Below are positions 1 through 8,021 of a DNA stretch of 17,956 nucleotides, piece by piece (within the stretch, counting starts at the first letter, position 1; every line of letters starts with the position of its first letter). The notes beneath the pieces were generated by a model. The model did no database searches and was not told the DNA's origin. It worked only from the letters and a program-made list of their open reading frames with translations. The stretch covers positions 1 to 17,956 of the forward strand of contig JABGPV010000081.1 in NCBI GenBank assembly GCA_018644785.1. The letters run 5' to 3'. This stretch comes from Deltaproteobacteria bacterium. GTDB taxonomy: Bacteria > Desulfobacterota > DSM-4660 > Desulfatiglandales > Desulfatiglandaceae. The position numbers and the translations under genes were made by a program.

Positions 1-1199
1 AGGGGTGTGAACCCCCTTATATCGGACATCAGGATGGCCACTTCCCGTTTCTGCCCGCCCAACCTTACGGCTTCCGGGCGGTTCAACAGTTCTTTGGCAA
101 TTCCCTGGTCCACGTACCTGCCGAAGGTATTGGCAATAAAGTCCCTTTCTTTCAACCCTTCCACCATGGTGTTGAAACTCTGGGTCAACTGGGCGATTTC
201 GTCCCGGCCCCGAACGGGGATCGGCTTGCCGTAATTTCCTGTCGCCACCTTTCTAGCGGTTTTTGAAATGGCGGTAAAGGAATGGACCATCTTTCCCACC
301 GAAGATCGGATCAACAGCAAAATGATGAGTATGGCGAGCGCGCCGCCCGCAAAGTAATAGTTTCGGAATTGAATGATGGGCGCCAGAACCGTCTTTCCGT
401 CAGCGAAGAGTACAATGGTCCACGGCGCATGCCGCAATCTGTAAAAGCCGCCCACCTCGTCTGGCGGGGCGCCGGGTCCCAGAACCGTCCCGTAAGGCTT
501 TTCCTGAATGGCTTCTAACAGGGACCGCTCAAAGGGGTCATCGGTTTCCCCAAATACGATCCCCTTTTTCATGATCGCTTTGGTATGGCAGAGATATTTC
601 CCGGCCTCGTCAATGAGGCAGGCTTGATCCGTCTGCCACCAGCCAAACTCTTTGACGCCTTCCAAAAGGTATTCAAAGCGAACCGTCACCTCAATGGTTC
701 CCACAACCTTATCGGATTCGTCCTTGAGCAGGGATATGAGGTTCACCGTTTCCTCTCCTGTTTGAGCATCGAAGTGGGGAGAAGTGACCTCAAAGGGTTT
801 TGCCTTCTGAAAACGCATCATCCGCCTTTCGCCGGAAGAACGGCCTCCCATGCGCATCATCACCGCCGGTTCGGGATCATGGCCTTCTTCCCACTTCAGT
901 TCGGCCCTTTCAACCCCTTTCATATCCTGTAACTGCTCCATGATCCAATCCTGTATCAATGGTCCCCCCCTACCTTCCGACGTATGATGGAACACATAAA
1001 GCCAATCCGTGATGCGCCCAAGCTTCATATCGATCTGGTGGGCGGCCCTCTGGAGTTTCACGATAGACGCGTCCTGCCATTCGGCGAAGAGGGTTCCTCT
1101 CATGTAAATAAACCCGAAAATTCCGATGAATAACAGAACCAGGGCAACCGGAAGCAACACCAGGAGACTGAGACGTCTTTGAAGACTCTTGATCGCCAT
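1..1199 (-). CDS. Membrane-bound class III adenylate/guanylate cyclase with extracytoplasmic sensor and HAMP domains (partial)
   Basis: The gene runs off the left edge; 399 complete codons are visible. A transmembrane helix lies at about residues 10-32. It is followed by an extracytoplasmic region of about 245 residues with Cache-like features, such as a stretch reading LIDEAGKYLCHT near residue 190. A second transmembrane helix (about 281-299) leads into a HAMP domain (about 300-353, with the GRDEIAQLTQSFNTM signature). The linker FGRYVD and the segment ILMSDIRGFTP then open a class III nucleotide cyclase catalytic domain; the Asp of SDIRGFT is a metal-binding residue in this family. The protein probably turns an envelope signal into cAMP or cGMP. 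The ATG is 8 bases after the upstream stop, with GAGGTG as a weak ribosome site overlapping that gene's end. The sensor domain holds a Met/Arg-rich stretch (residues 114-129). Its position at the end of a Cu/Ag efflux operon suggests metal or envelope stress as the input, which is inference. The catalytic core is outside the window, so activity and nucleotide preference cannot be judged. Confidence 0.88.
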   Translation of the reverse strand, partial: MAIKSLQRRLSLLVLLPVALVLLFIGIFGFIYMRGTLFAEWQDASIVKLQRAAHQIDMKLGRITDWLYVFHHTSEGRGGPLIQDWIMEQLQDMKGVERAELKWEEGHDPEPAVMMRMGGRSSGERRMMRFQKAKPFEVTSPHFDAQTGEETVNLISLLKDESDKVVGTIEVTVRFEYLLEGVKEFGWWQTDQACLIDEAGKYLCHTKAIMKKGIVFGETDDPFERSLLEAIQEKPYGTVLGPGAPPDEVGGFYRLRHAPWTIVLFADGKTVLAPIIQFRNYYFAGGALAILIILLLIRSSVGKMVHSFTAISKTARKVATGNYGKPIPVRGRDEIAQLTQSFNTMVEGLKERDFIANTFGRYVDQGIAKELLNRPEAVRLGGQKREVAILMSDIRGFTP

Positions 1200-1207
1200 T
1201 TTGGACT

Positions 1208-1630
1208 CTATTTCACCTCGTAGTCGAAACGATCAAAGAGCTTTTTATCCCCAAAAACCGCCTTTGTTTTTATGCGGTAAAGACCCTTTTGACTGAAATC
1301 CATATCCGCGCCGTAAGCCTCTTTCATGCCCATGGCCATGGCCTTCTGTTTGGAACCGTCAGGTCCCGTCACGAGAAAGCCCACCTTGCCCTGTTCAATT
1401 TCTGCTCCCTTCGGACCGGCTATGGACACCATCAGGTGCTGCGTATTTCTCTCTGGGAAATGGTACAGGGAGTAGTTCAATCCGTAACCGTCCAGGTTGG
1501 ATGTATGGATAATGACCCCCGGGCTGTCGGGATGGTCCCCGGCGATCCCTGAACTTACCACTGAAAAAACAGACGTCATGAATAAAAAAAAAGCAACTCT
1601 CAAAACTGGCACAACAACAGAATTTTTCAT
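1208..1630 (-). CDS. Small exported YtkA/FixH-like protein with Met-rich motif
   Basis: This 140-residue protein has a signal peptide at about residues 1-30 (hydrophobic core from V8 to V25, probable cleavage after SSGIA). The mature part is predicted beta-rich, with a GKVGFLVTGPDG turn and a C-terminal YRIKTKAVF strand. This resembles YtkA-like beta-sandwich domains, but I cannot name the family with certainty. Methionines cluster at M98, M100, M102 and M110 in a MAMGM context, and the mature domain has several histidines; both fit soft-metal binding in the envelope. A longer frame exists upstream, but the ATG at 1630 is preferred. It has AGGAG seven bases upstream, a signal peptide directly after it, and only a 2-base gap from the stop of the CusA gene, showing translational coupling. 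No CusF-like protein is present, so this one might act as the periplasmic metal carrier or accessory factor. That role is inference. Confidence 0.8.
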   Translation of the reverse strand: MKNSVVVPVLRVAFFLFMTSVFSVVSSGIAGDHPDSPGVIIHTSNLDGYGLNYSLYHFPERNTQHLMVSIAGPKGAEIEQGKVGFLVTGPDGSKQKAMAMGMKEAYGADMDFSQKGLYRIKTKAVFGDKKLFDRFDYEVK

Positions 1631-1632
1631 TC

Positions 1633-4600
1633 TTATTCTCCTTTTCTCAGGTTCCGGCCCTTCCAGAGGGCATAGACGGCCGGAATAATCACCAGTGTCA
1701 AAACAGTGGATGAAATCAGGCCCCCCACCATGGGGGCCGCAATGCGTTTCATGACCTGCGATCCGGTTTCCATGCCCCACATGATGGGCAGAAGACCGAT
1801 GAGTGTGGTCGACACGGTCATGAGCTTGGGCCGCACTCTCTCAACTGTCCCCTCCAGAATGGCATCCCGCAGCCTCCCGGAGGATGCCATGGTTCCCTCC
1901 CGACTCCCGCGGTCAAATGCCTGGTCCAGATAGACCAGCATGACCACCCCTGTTTCCGCGGCCAGGCCCGCCAGGGCGATAAAGCCCACCACCACCGCAA
2001 CCGAGAGGTTGTAATCCAGCAGATAAAGGAGCCATACGCCCCCCACAAGGGCGAAGGGAAGGCTTGCCATGACAATGAACGCCTCGCTGAAGCTTTGAAA
2101 ATGCATATAGAGTAAGATAAAGATAATCGCCAGGGTCAATGGTACGACCAGATTGAGCGTCTTGCGGGCTTTTTCCATATATTCGTACTGCCCGGACCAT
2201 ACCACGGAGTAACCAACGGGCAGCGTCACCTGCCGGGATACAATACGCTTGGCTTTTTCCACGTAGGTTCCCACGTCCACACCCGTGAGATCCACATAGA
2301 TCCAGGCGGTGGGCCGAGAGTTTTCCGTCTTGATGGCGGCCGGCCCCTTGTGGATGGAAATGGTGGCCAGTTGTCCCAACGGGATATGCGCTCCGGTAGG
2401 CGCGGTGACCAGGACCCCTTTCAACAGATCGATGTTGTCCCGCAATTCCCGGCTGTAGCGAAGATTCACCGGATATCTCTCCAGGCCCTCCACCGTATAG
2501 GTGATATTTTTTCCGCCGATGGCCGTGACAATGGCATCCTGTACGTCGGCAACCGTGAGGGCGTATCGCGCGATCTGATCCCTCCTGATCTTGAAATCCA
2601 GGTAGTTTCCCCCCGTAATCCGCTCGGAATAGGCGGAAAGGGTCCCGGGGATCTGACCCACCACCGCTTCTATTTCTGCCCCCAGATCTGTAAGGACCTG
2701 AAGGTTCGGCCCCATAACCTTGATTCCCACCGGCGTCTTGATTCCGGTGGAAAGCATGTCGATACGGGTTTTAATGGGCATGGTCCATGCGTTGGTGAGC
2801 CCGGGGAAACGAACCGCCCGGTCCAGTTTTGCCACCAGTTCATCCATGGTCATATAGCGTTCTTCAGGCCAGATCCACGAGAGGGGCTTTTTTAACCAGT
2901 CGGGCCAGGAAGTGAAAAAACGTTCGATCTTTTTCCGGCGCCATTGGTGAAGGATTTTTCCGTTTGTAACCTCCGGCCAGGCCCAGGTTAACGGTTCTTT
3001 CAGCCAGCCCGGCCAGTTTGAAAAAAACCGTTTCACGGGAATTTGTTCATGCACCACCTCGGGCCACAGGGTGATGGTGGTTTCGATCATGGAAAGGGGC
3101 GCCGGATCGGTGGCGGTCTCGGCCCGGCCGATCTTGCCCAGGGTATGCTGGACTTCAGGGAAACTCTGGATGATTTTATCCGTTTGCTGGAGCAGTTCCC
3201 TGGCCTTGGTGATGGAAATACCCGGGAGGGTGGTGGGCATGTAAAGAAGGCTTCCCTCGTTCAACGGCGGCATGAACTCGCTGCCCAGACGCGAGAGGGG
3301 GAAGATGGTGATCCCCAGCAGCAGCAGGGAGATCAGAACCGTGACTTTGGGCCACTTCAGGACCCGGAGAATGATGGGCCGGTAGAGCCGGATAAAAAAC
3401 CGGCTGAGGGGGTTTTTTGATTCTTCGATGATCCGCTGGGGCAAAAGACTCACCAGTGCAAACAGGGAAACGCCCATTGCTGCCGCCAGAGACCAGTTAG
3501 GAAGCGCCAATCCCGCGATTCCCCCTGCGGCCACCAGCACGGGTGCGCCCGCCACCGAAAGAATCCATATGCCCAGCCTTCGGCGTCGGCTCGTCTCGGG
3601 CGGGAAGGTCTTTTCCCGTACGAAGAAGGTCATGAGCACCGGAACAATGGTGACGGCCAACACGGCGGATGCGGCCATGGCAAAGGTTTTGGTGTAGGCC
3701 AGCGGTTTAAACAGCCGGCCGGACTCTTCCGTCAGGCTGAACACCGGCAGGAAGGAAACCGTGATGATCAGGAGGCTGTAAAAGAGGGCCGGCCCCACCT
3801 CTTTTGCCGAATCCAGGATGATGGCGGTGTGGGATTTTTTATCCGCGTCCCGGGCCAGGTGTTTGTGGGCATTTTCAACGAGGACAACCGAGGCATCCAC
3901 CATGACGCCGATGGCAATGGCAATACCGGAGAGACTCATGATGTTGGCATTGATCCCCAGGATCTTCATGGCGATAAAGGCCGTCAGAATGCCCACGGGC
4001 AGGGTGAAAATGGCCACAAAGGCCGAGCGGAAATGGAGCAGGAAGATGAGACAGATAAGGGCCACCACCGTCATTTCTTCCATGAGCTTGCGCTTCAGGG
4101 TATGAATGGCGCTTCTGATCAGATCGGCGCGGTTATACCCCTCTTCAATGACCACGCCCGCCGGCAGTCCCCGCCGCAGTTCCTTCAGCTTTCCTTTGAT
4201 CTTTTCGATGACCCCAAGCGCGTTCTCGCCGGAGCGAATGATTACGATGCCGCCCACTGCTTCTCCCTCGCCGTTCCATTCCAGGATGCCCCGTCGCAAT
4301 TCCGGTCCCAGATGGATATGGGCGATATGTTTCAGCAGGATGGGCGTTCCCTGCCGGTCCACACCCAGGGCAATCTGCTCCAGATCCTGTAGGGAGCTGA
4401 TGTAACCCAGACCTCGCACCATGAATTCCGTTTCAGCCATCTCCACGAGCTTGCCGCCCACATTCCTGTTGGATCTGAGGATGGCGGTTTTCACTTTTTC
4501 GATGGAGAGGTCGAAGGCCAGCAGCCTGTTGGGGTCCACTTCCACCTGGTACTGCTTCACGAAACCGCCTATGCTGGCCACCTCTGAAACACCGGGAACG

Positions 4601-5109
4601 GATGCCAGTTCGTACCGGAGAAACCAGTCCTGAATGCTCCGGAGTTGCTGGAGGTCGTGGGTACGGGAGGTGTCCTTCAATACATATTCATAGACCCAGC
4701 CGACGCCCGTAGCGTCGGGGCCAAGGCTCGGCGTTACACCCGGGGGGAGTTTTCCTGCCACAAAATTAAGATATTCGAGGACCCGTGAACGGGCCCAGTA
4801 AAGATCCGTCCCGTCTTCAAAAATGATGTAAACGAAGGAATAGCCGAAAAAGGAGTATCCACGGACCACCTTTGCGAAGGGCACGCTCATCATGGCCGTG
4901 GTGAGAGGGTAGGTGACCTGGTCTTCCACCACCCGAGGATCCTGCCCCGGATATTCGGTGTAGATGATCACCTGGACGTCGGAAAGGTCGGGTATGGCAT
5001 CTACGGGGGTTTTCCCCATGGCAAGGATGCCCGCCACAATCACAAAAACGGTACACAGGACCACCATAAGCCTGTTTTGTACACTCCATGTGATAATCTT
5101 TTCGATCAT
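1633..5109 (-). CDS. cusA: CusA-type heavy-metal RND efflux pump (Cu(I)/Ag(I) class)
   Basis: This 1158-residue inner-membrane pump belongs to the heavy-metal-efflux RND family; E. coli CusA has about 1047 residues. It would form a trimer that expels monovalent metal using the proton gradient. The E. coli three-methionine metal site is conserved: M624 in LLYMPTTLPGI, M674 in PLSMIETT and M785 in RIDMLSTGIK. The proton-relay residues are also present: D405 in GVMVDAS, E1052 in AAETGVV and K1095 in RVRPKLMT. This points to Cu(I)/Ag(I) rather than Zn/Co/Cd. Two insertions explain the extra length. One is a hydrophobic segment at about residues 510-557 in the loop before TM7. The other is a stretch at about 685-750 containing a tandem 36-residue repeat. 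The start ATG at 5109 is 18 bases after the CusB stop. The ribosome site is weak (GGAT/AAGG), which may imply coupling to CusB translation. Confidence 0.96.
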   Translation of the reverse strand: MIEKIITWSVQNRLMVVLCTVFVIVAGILAMGKTPVDAIPDLSDVQVIIYTEYPGQDPRVVEDQVTYPLTTAMMSVPFAKVVRGYSFFGYSFVYIIFEDGTDLYWARSRVLEYLNFVAGKLPPGVTPSLGPDATGVGWVYEYVLKDTSRTHDLQQLRSIQDWFLRYELASVPGVSEVASIGGFVKQYQVEVDPNRLLAFDLSIEKVKTAILRSNRNVGGKLVEMAETEFMVRGLGYISSLQDLEQIALGVDRQGTPILLKHIAHIHLGPELRRGILEWNGEGEAVGGIVIIRSGENALGVIEKIKGKLKELRRGLPAGVVIEEGYNRADLIRSAIHTLKRKLMEEMTVVALICLIFLLHFRSAFVAIFTLPVGILTAFIAMKILGINANIMSLSGIAIAIGVMVDASVVLVENAHKHLARDADKKSHTAIILDSAKEVGPALFYSLLIITVSFLPVFSLTEESGRLFKPLAYTKTFAMAASAVLAVTIVPVLMTFFVREKTFPPETSRRRRLGIWILSVAGAPVLVAAGGIAGLALPNWSLAAAMGVSLFALVSLLPQRIIEESKNPLSRFFIRLYRPIILRVLKWPKVTVLISLLLLGITIFPLSRLGSEFMPPLNEGSLLYMPTTLPGISITKARELLQQTDKIIQSFPEVQHTLGKIGRAETATDPAPLSMIETTITLWPEVVHEQIPVKRFFSNWPGWLKEPLTWAWPEVTNGKILHQWRRKKIERFFTSWPDWLKKPLSWIWPEERYMTMDELVAKLDRAVRFPGLTNAWTMPIKTRIDMLSTGIKTPVGIKVMGPNLQVLTDLGAEIEAVVGQIPGTLSAYSERITGGNYLDFKIRRDQIARYALTVADVQDAIVTAIGGKNITYTVEGLERYPVNLRYSRELRDNIDLLKGVLVTAPTGAHIPLGQLATISIHKGPAAIKTENSRPTAWIYVDLTGVDVGTYVEKAKRIVSRQVTLPVGYSVVWSGQYEYMEKARKTLNLVVPLTLAIIFILLYMHFQSFSEAFIVMASLPFALVGGVWLLYLLDYNLSVAVVVGFIALAGLAAETGVVMLVYLDQAFDRGSREGTMASSGRLRDAILEGTVERVRPKLMTVSTTLIGLLPIMWGMETGSQVMKRIAAPMVGGLISSTVLTLVIIPAVYALWKGRNLRKGE
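2863..3030 (-). repeat. Tandem repeat inside cusA encoding two Trp/Pro-rich copies 36 residues apart
   Basis: Residues 694-713 (bases 2971-3030) and 730-749 (bases 2863-2922) both fit the pattern RFF, small/polar x2, WP, x, WLK, x, PL, x, W, x, WPE. The DNA of the two 60-base copies aligns without gaps and matches at roughly two thirds of positions, so the duplication is old or under protein-level selection. A further WPE at residues 682-684 marks the point where the insertion enters the ordinary CusA loop. The insertion lies between two of the metal-binding methionines (M674 and M785) in the periplasmic porter domain. Confidence 0.85.
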
Positions 5110-5127
5110 GCCTTATCCAATGCCCCT

Positions 5128-6462
5128 TTATTCCATATCCTCAAAAAAATCCGCTTCCTCCTGCTTCGCCTTCTTTATAACCTTCGCATCCAGCATCTTC
5201 CGCACGGCCTCTTTGAGATTGCTTTCGGAATCCAGAAGAAACTGACCCGAAATGACCACCGATTCTCCATCGGTCAGCCCGGCCTGAACCTGCACCCGTT
5301 CATTGTCCAGCAAAGGACCGAGGATCACATCCCTGGGAATAAATTTTCCATTGCCCGAGCTGATGAATACCACGTTTCTTCGTCCCGTTCGAATGACCGC
5401 TTCCGAAGGGACCGTCAATCCTTCCCCTTTTAAGACGGTTTTGATCCGTATGTCGGCATACATCTCCGGTTTCAATTCCATTTCGGGGTTCTGAAACACG
5501 AGGCGAATGACCAGGTCCCTTGTCTTGGGCTGCAGATAGGGATACACGTATGCTACCGTGCCTGAAAAGATCTTGCCGGGCAGGTAGGGCAGTGTCATCT
5601 CCGCCTGCTGGCCCTTTTTTATGGTGGAAAGCTCATATTCATAAATATGGGCATCCACCCAGACTTGTGAAAGGTCGGCTATCCGGAAGACCATGGTCCC
5701 TGCTTTGATGTAGGCGCCTTCCTCTGCATTTCTCCGGATCACAAATCCACTCAAAGGGGACCGGATCATCACGGTCTTTTTGACCTTCCCTGATTTTTCC
5801 AGGGCCTCGATCTCGCTTTCCGGAACGTCAAAAAACCGGAGCCTGTTTCTGGAAGAACCCAGCAGACTCTTCCTCCCGACGCTACGGGATTGCCCCACGG
5901 TGCGGAAAGCCACCAGATATTCTTCCTGAGCCGCCACCAGCTCGGGAGAATACATGTCAAACAGGGGCTCCCCTTTTTTGACATATTTCCCCGTAAAATC
6001 CACATGGAGTTTTTCAATCCATCCGCTGGTTTTCAGGTTAACCTGGGCGGTCAGGGTCTCATCCGGGGTAATATGTCCGTAGGTCCGAAGGGTATGGATA
6101 AGCGGCCCTTTGGTGGCCTTTGCAAGGCGGATCCCCATGTTCTGCTGGGTGACGGGGTCGATCTTCACCGCCTCCGGATCGGTCATGTCGTCTTCATAAA
6201 CGGGCACCAGGTCCATGCCCATGGCGCTTTTCCCCGGTTTGTCATAGATTTCGGTGGGGTTCATGGGGGCCCGCCAGTAAAGAATTTTTTCCTTTTTTGT
6301 GTGAGATGAGGCGGCTTTTTTGACCCCAGTTCCTGGTTCAGACGGCCGCAGATAGCCCATGAAATAGGCAGTTCCGCCTGCCAGCAGGAGCGTGAGAATC
6401 ACGGTCAGGAAAACAATCACCAGAAGGGAACCGGGTTTCCTGCCATATCCATCTGCCTTCAT
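5128..6462 (-). CDS. cusB: CusB-type periplasmic membrane-fusion protein with heavy-metal-binding domain
   Basis: This 444-residue adaptor links the RND pump to the outer-membrane channel. A membrane anchor or signal segment lies at about residues 12-36. A CusB-type heavy-metal-binding domain follows at about 60-92, with Y62, P66, M67, the PGK turn at 76-78, and M81 and M83 in the MGMDLVP motif. As in the CusB subgroup, methionines replace the cysteines of the Cys-type version, which fits Cu(I)/Ag(I). Next come the beta-barrel and lipoyl half-motif (SGWIEKLHVDFTGKYVKKGEPLF, about 146-168), a helical hairpin, the second lipoyl half (SPLSGFVIRRNAEEG, about 235-249) and a C-terminal membrane-proximal domain. 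The ATG overlaps the TGA of the preceding channel gene (ATGA) and has a strong GGAGGAG ribosome site inside that gene. Confidence 0.95.
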   Translation of the reverse strand: MKADGYGRKPGSLLVIVFLTVILTLLLAGGTAYFMGYLRPSEPGTGVKKAASSHTKKEKILYWRAPMNPTEIYDKPGKSAMGMDLVPVYEDDMTDPEAVKIDPVTQQNMGIRLAKATKGPLIHTLRTYGHITPDETLTAQVNLKTSGWIEKLHVDFTGKYVKKGEPLFDMYSPELVAAQEEYLVAFRTVGQSRSVGRKSLLGSSRNRLRFFDVPESEIEALEKSGKVKKTVMIRSPLSGFVIRRNAEEGAYIKAGTMVFRIADLSQVWVDAHIYEYELSTIKKGQQAEMTLPYLPGKIFSGTVAYVYPYLQPKTRDLVIRLVFQNPEMELKPEMYADIRIKTVLKGEGLTVPSEAVIRTGRRNVVFISSGNGKFIPRDVILGPLLDNERVQVQAGLTDGESVVISGQFLLDSESNLKEAVRKMLDAKVIKKAKQEEADFFEDME

Positions 6463-8021
6463 TTTCTCTCCTCCTTCCGTCCCTGATGAACAGGCGCCCC
6501 CACCACCTTCTCAAGGTCTGCCCAGGCGATGCCCATGGCGCTCTCTTCCCGCTCGGCGGCGAGGTTGACATCCAGCCATGAACTGTACGAGGAGATCACG
6601 TCCGCAAAAGAAACATTCCCCGCCTCGTATCCCTGGGTGGAGACATCAAGGACATCTCTGGAAAGCTTCAGGATGGATTTCCTGTACAGGGCTTCCTCCC
6701 GGTTTGCCAGATCCAGGCGGAACCACGCGTTTCGAACAAGGGTGTTGGTGCCGGCCTCCGCCTTTTCCAGCTCATTTTTTAGGGCGCCCAGTTCCTGTCG
6801 CGTCTGCCGCAGGTAAGCGTCTTCAATACCGTACCATGGCATCAGGGGCAGTCCCGAGCCCCTGTATGCTCGGGTTGAAACCGGAAAATCATCCTTGACC
6901 GCAATGGTGCCCACCTGGGCTACGGCTTCATCTTCATAAAGGGAGAGATTCAGGGTGTAGGGGGGAAGGATCAGGGTTTCAGCCATTTCAATGAGCCTTT
7001 CCATTTTGCCCACCCGGGCCCGCATGCGCCTCAGCTCCTGCCTGCGCTGGCGGGCCAGTTTGTAAAGACCCTTTAAAGGCGGCACAATCCTGGGGGGGGT
7101 GCGGTCTTCAGGCATACCGATCCTTGTTCCCGGCGGAAGGTTGAGGATTTCAAGCATCTTTGATTTCACGTTCTGCTGCTTTTCCAGCAGGGTATCCAGG
7201 TCCTCTTCCAGGATTTCCCGCTGGATGCGCACCTTGATCACATCCTGATAGCTGGTGCCCCCGGTCTCGTATCGGATGGCGGCTACCTGTTCCAGATGCC
7301 GGTAAAGCCCGATGGTTTCCCTGGCGATTTTTTCAGCTTTAGAGAAAAAGAGAAGATTCCAATAGGCCTTTCGCGCCTGGGTAACCGCCTCTTTCTTTGC
7401 GATCTCCAGCCCCTCCAGCGTCCCCTTGATCTCCTGGCTCACAATCTCCCCTTTCAGGGACAACACCCCGGGAAAGGGAAATCTCGTCTTCATGGGTTTT
7501 TTTCCCTTCAAAGGCCCCACCCCGGTCATCAACCCTTCGGTAAATGCCGTATATCTTCGAAGGATGTCATCCAGGGCCATGACCTGGCTGTAGGTATCGA
7601 TGGCGGCCCGCGCTCTGTTTTCAGCGGCCCTGATCCCGGGGTTTCGGAGAAAAGCGAGTGTTTCAAGGGTGTCAAGGGAGAATCGGGGGTTAAGAGTGGC
7701 AGCAGTGGTTTTGTCATCCGCCGCCGCGGGTTTGAGCGATTTAACGAGAAGGGCAGGGGGGCGAAAAAAGGCCGTTTCGCTTCGGGGCGCATTCAATGCT
7801 CTTTCCCAGCGCGCTTTTGCCTCGCTGATTTTCTTCTTTTCCAGGGCAAACTCTGTGTCAATCGAAGTCCCGGCTGGCTCTTTTTTTTCAAAGGCCGGGG
7901 GAGTTGCATACACCGGTGGCTGGTATTGTTCAAGGTCTTTGTCAAGCTGTGAATAGGTGGAACAGCCGCCTGTAAACAGAAGGAGGAGCAGGGCGTATGG
8001 AAAAAAATATCGTCCGGTCAT
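6459..8021 (-). CDS. cusC: CusC-type TolC-family outer-membrane efflux lipoprotein
   Basis: This 520-residue protein begins with a lipoprotein signal (hydrophobic LLLLLFTGGC with the lipobox cysteine at C20), as in CusC-type channels. It contains two outer-membrane-efflux repeats: a first helical/strand half including FPFPGVL at about 181-187, and a second half ending in the LEKVVGAP helix. Long amphipathic helices (for example 200-300 and 410-500) fit the periplasmic tunnel. The N-terminal region (about 21-110) is longer than usual, charged and proline-containing. The protein shares the octapeptide LKGLYKLA (residues 316-323) with the neighbouring upstream channel, so the two are related copies. 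The start ATG overlaps the upstream TGA (ATGA) and has GGGGA upstream. It is expected to be the exit duct of the CusBA pump. The gene symbol reflects context and the lipoprotein signal; orthology is not proven. Confidence 0.88.
   Translation of the reverse strand: MTGRYFFPYALLLLLFTGGCSTYSQLDKDLEQYQPPVYATPPAFEKKEPAGTSIDTEFALEKKKISEAKARWERALNAPRSETAFFRPPALLVKSLKPAAADDKTTAATLNPRFSLDTLETLAFLRNPGIRAAENRARAAIDTYSQVMALDDILRRYTAFTEGLMTGVGPLKGKKPMKTRFPFPGVLSLKGEIVSQEIKGTLEGLEIAKKEAVTQARKAYWNLLFFSKAEKIARETIGLYRHLEQVAAIRYETGGTSYQDVIKVRIQREILEEDLDTLLEKQQNVKSKMLEILNLPPGTRIGMPEDRTPPRIVPPLKGLYKLARQRRQELRRMRARVGKMERLIEMAETLILPPYTLNLSLYEDEAVAQVGTIAVKDDFPVSTRAYRGSGLPLMPWYGIEDAYLRQTRQELGALKNELEKAEAGTNTLVRNAWFRLDLANREEALYRKSILKLSRDVLDVSTQGYEAGNVSFADVISSYSSWLDVNLAAEREESAMGIAWADLEKVVGAPVHQGRKEERK

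Noticed and set aside
585..932. Plus-strand open frame of 115 codons
   Set aside because: It lies antisense to the cyclase sensor domain, whose minus-strand reading gives a coherent TM/HAMP/cyclase protein. It has no recognisable domain.
1631..1780. Fifty-residue N-terminal extension of the YtkA-like protein into cusA
   Set aside because: The ATG at 1630 has an AGGAG site and a signal peptide immediately follows; the extension is the shadow of the cusA end.
7296..7952. Plus-strand open frame of 218 codons
   Set aside because: It is antisense to the lipoprotein channel gene. Its composition looks like a shadow frame, and it has no domain or convincing ribosome site.
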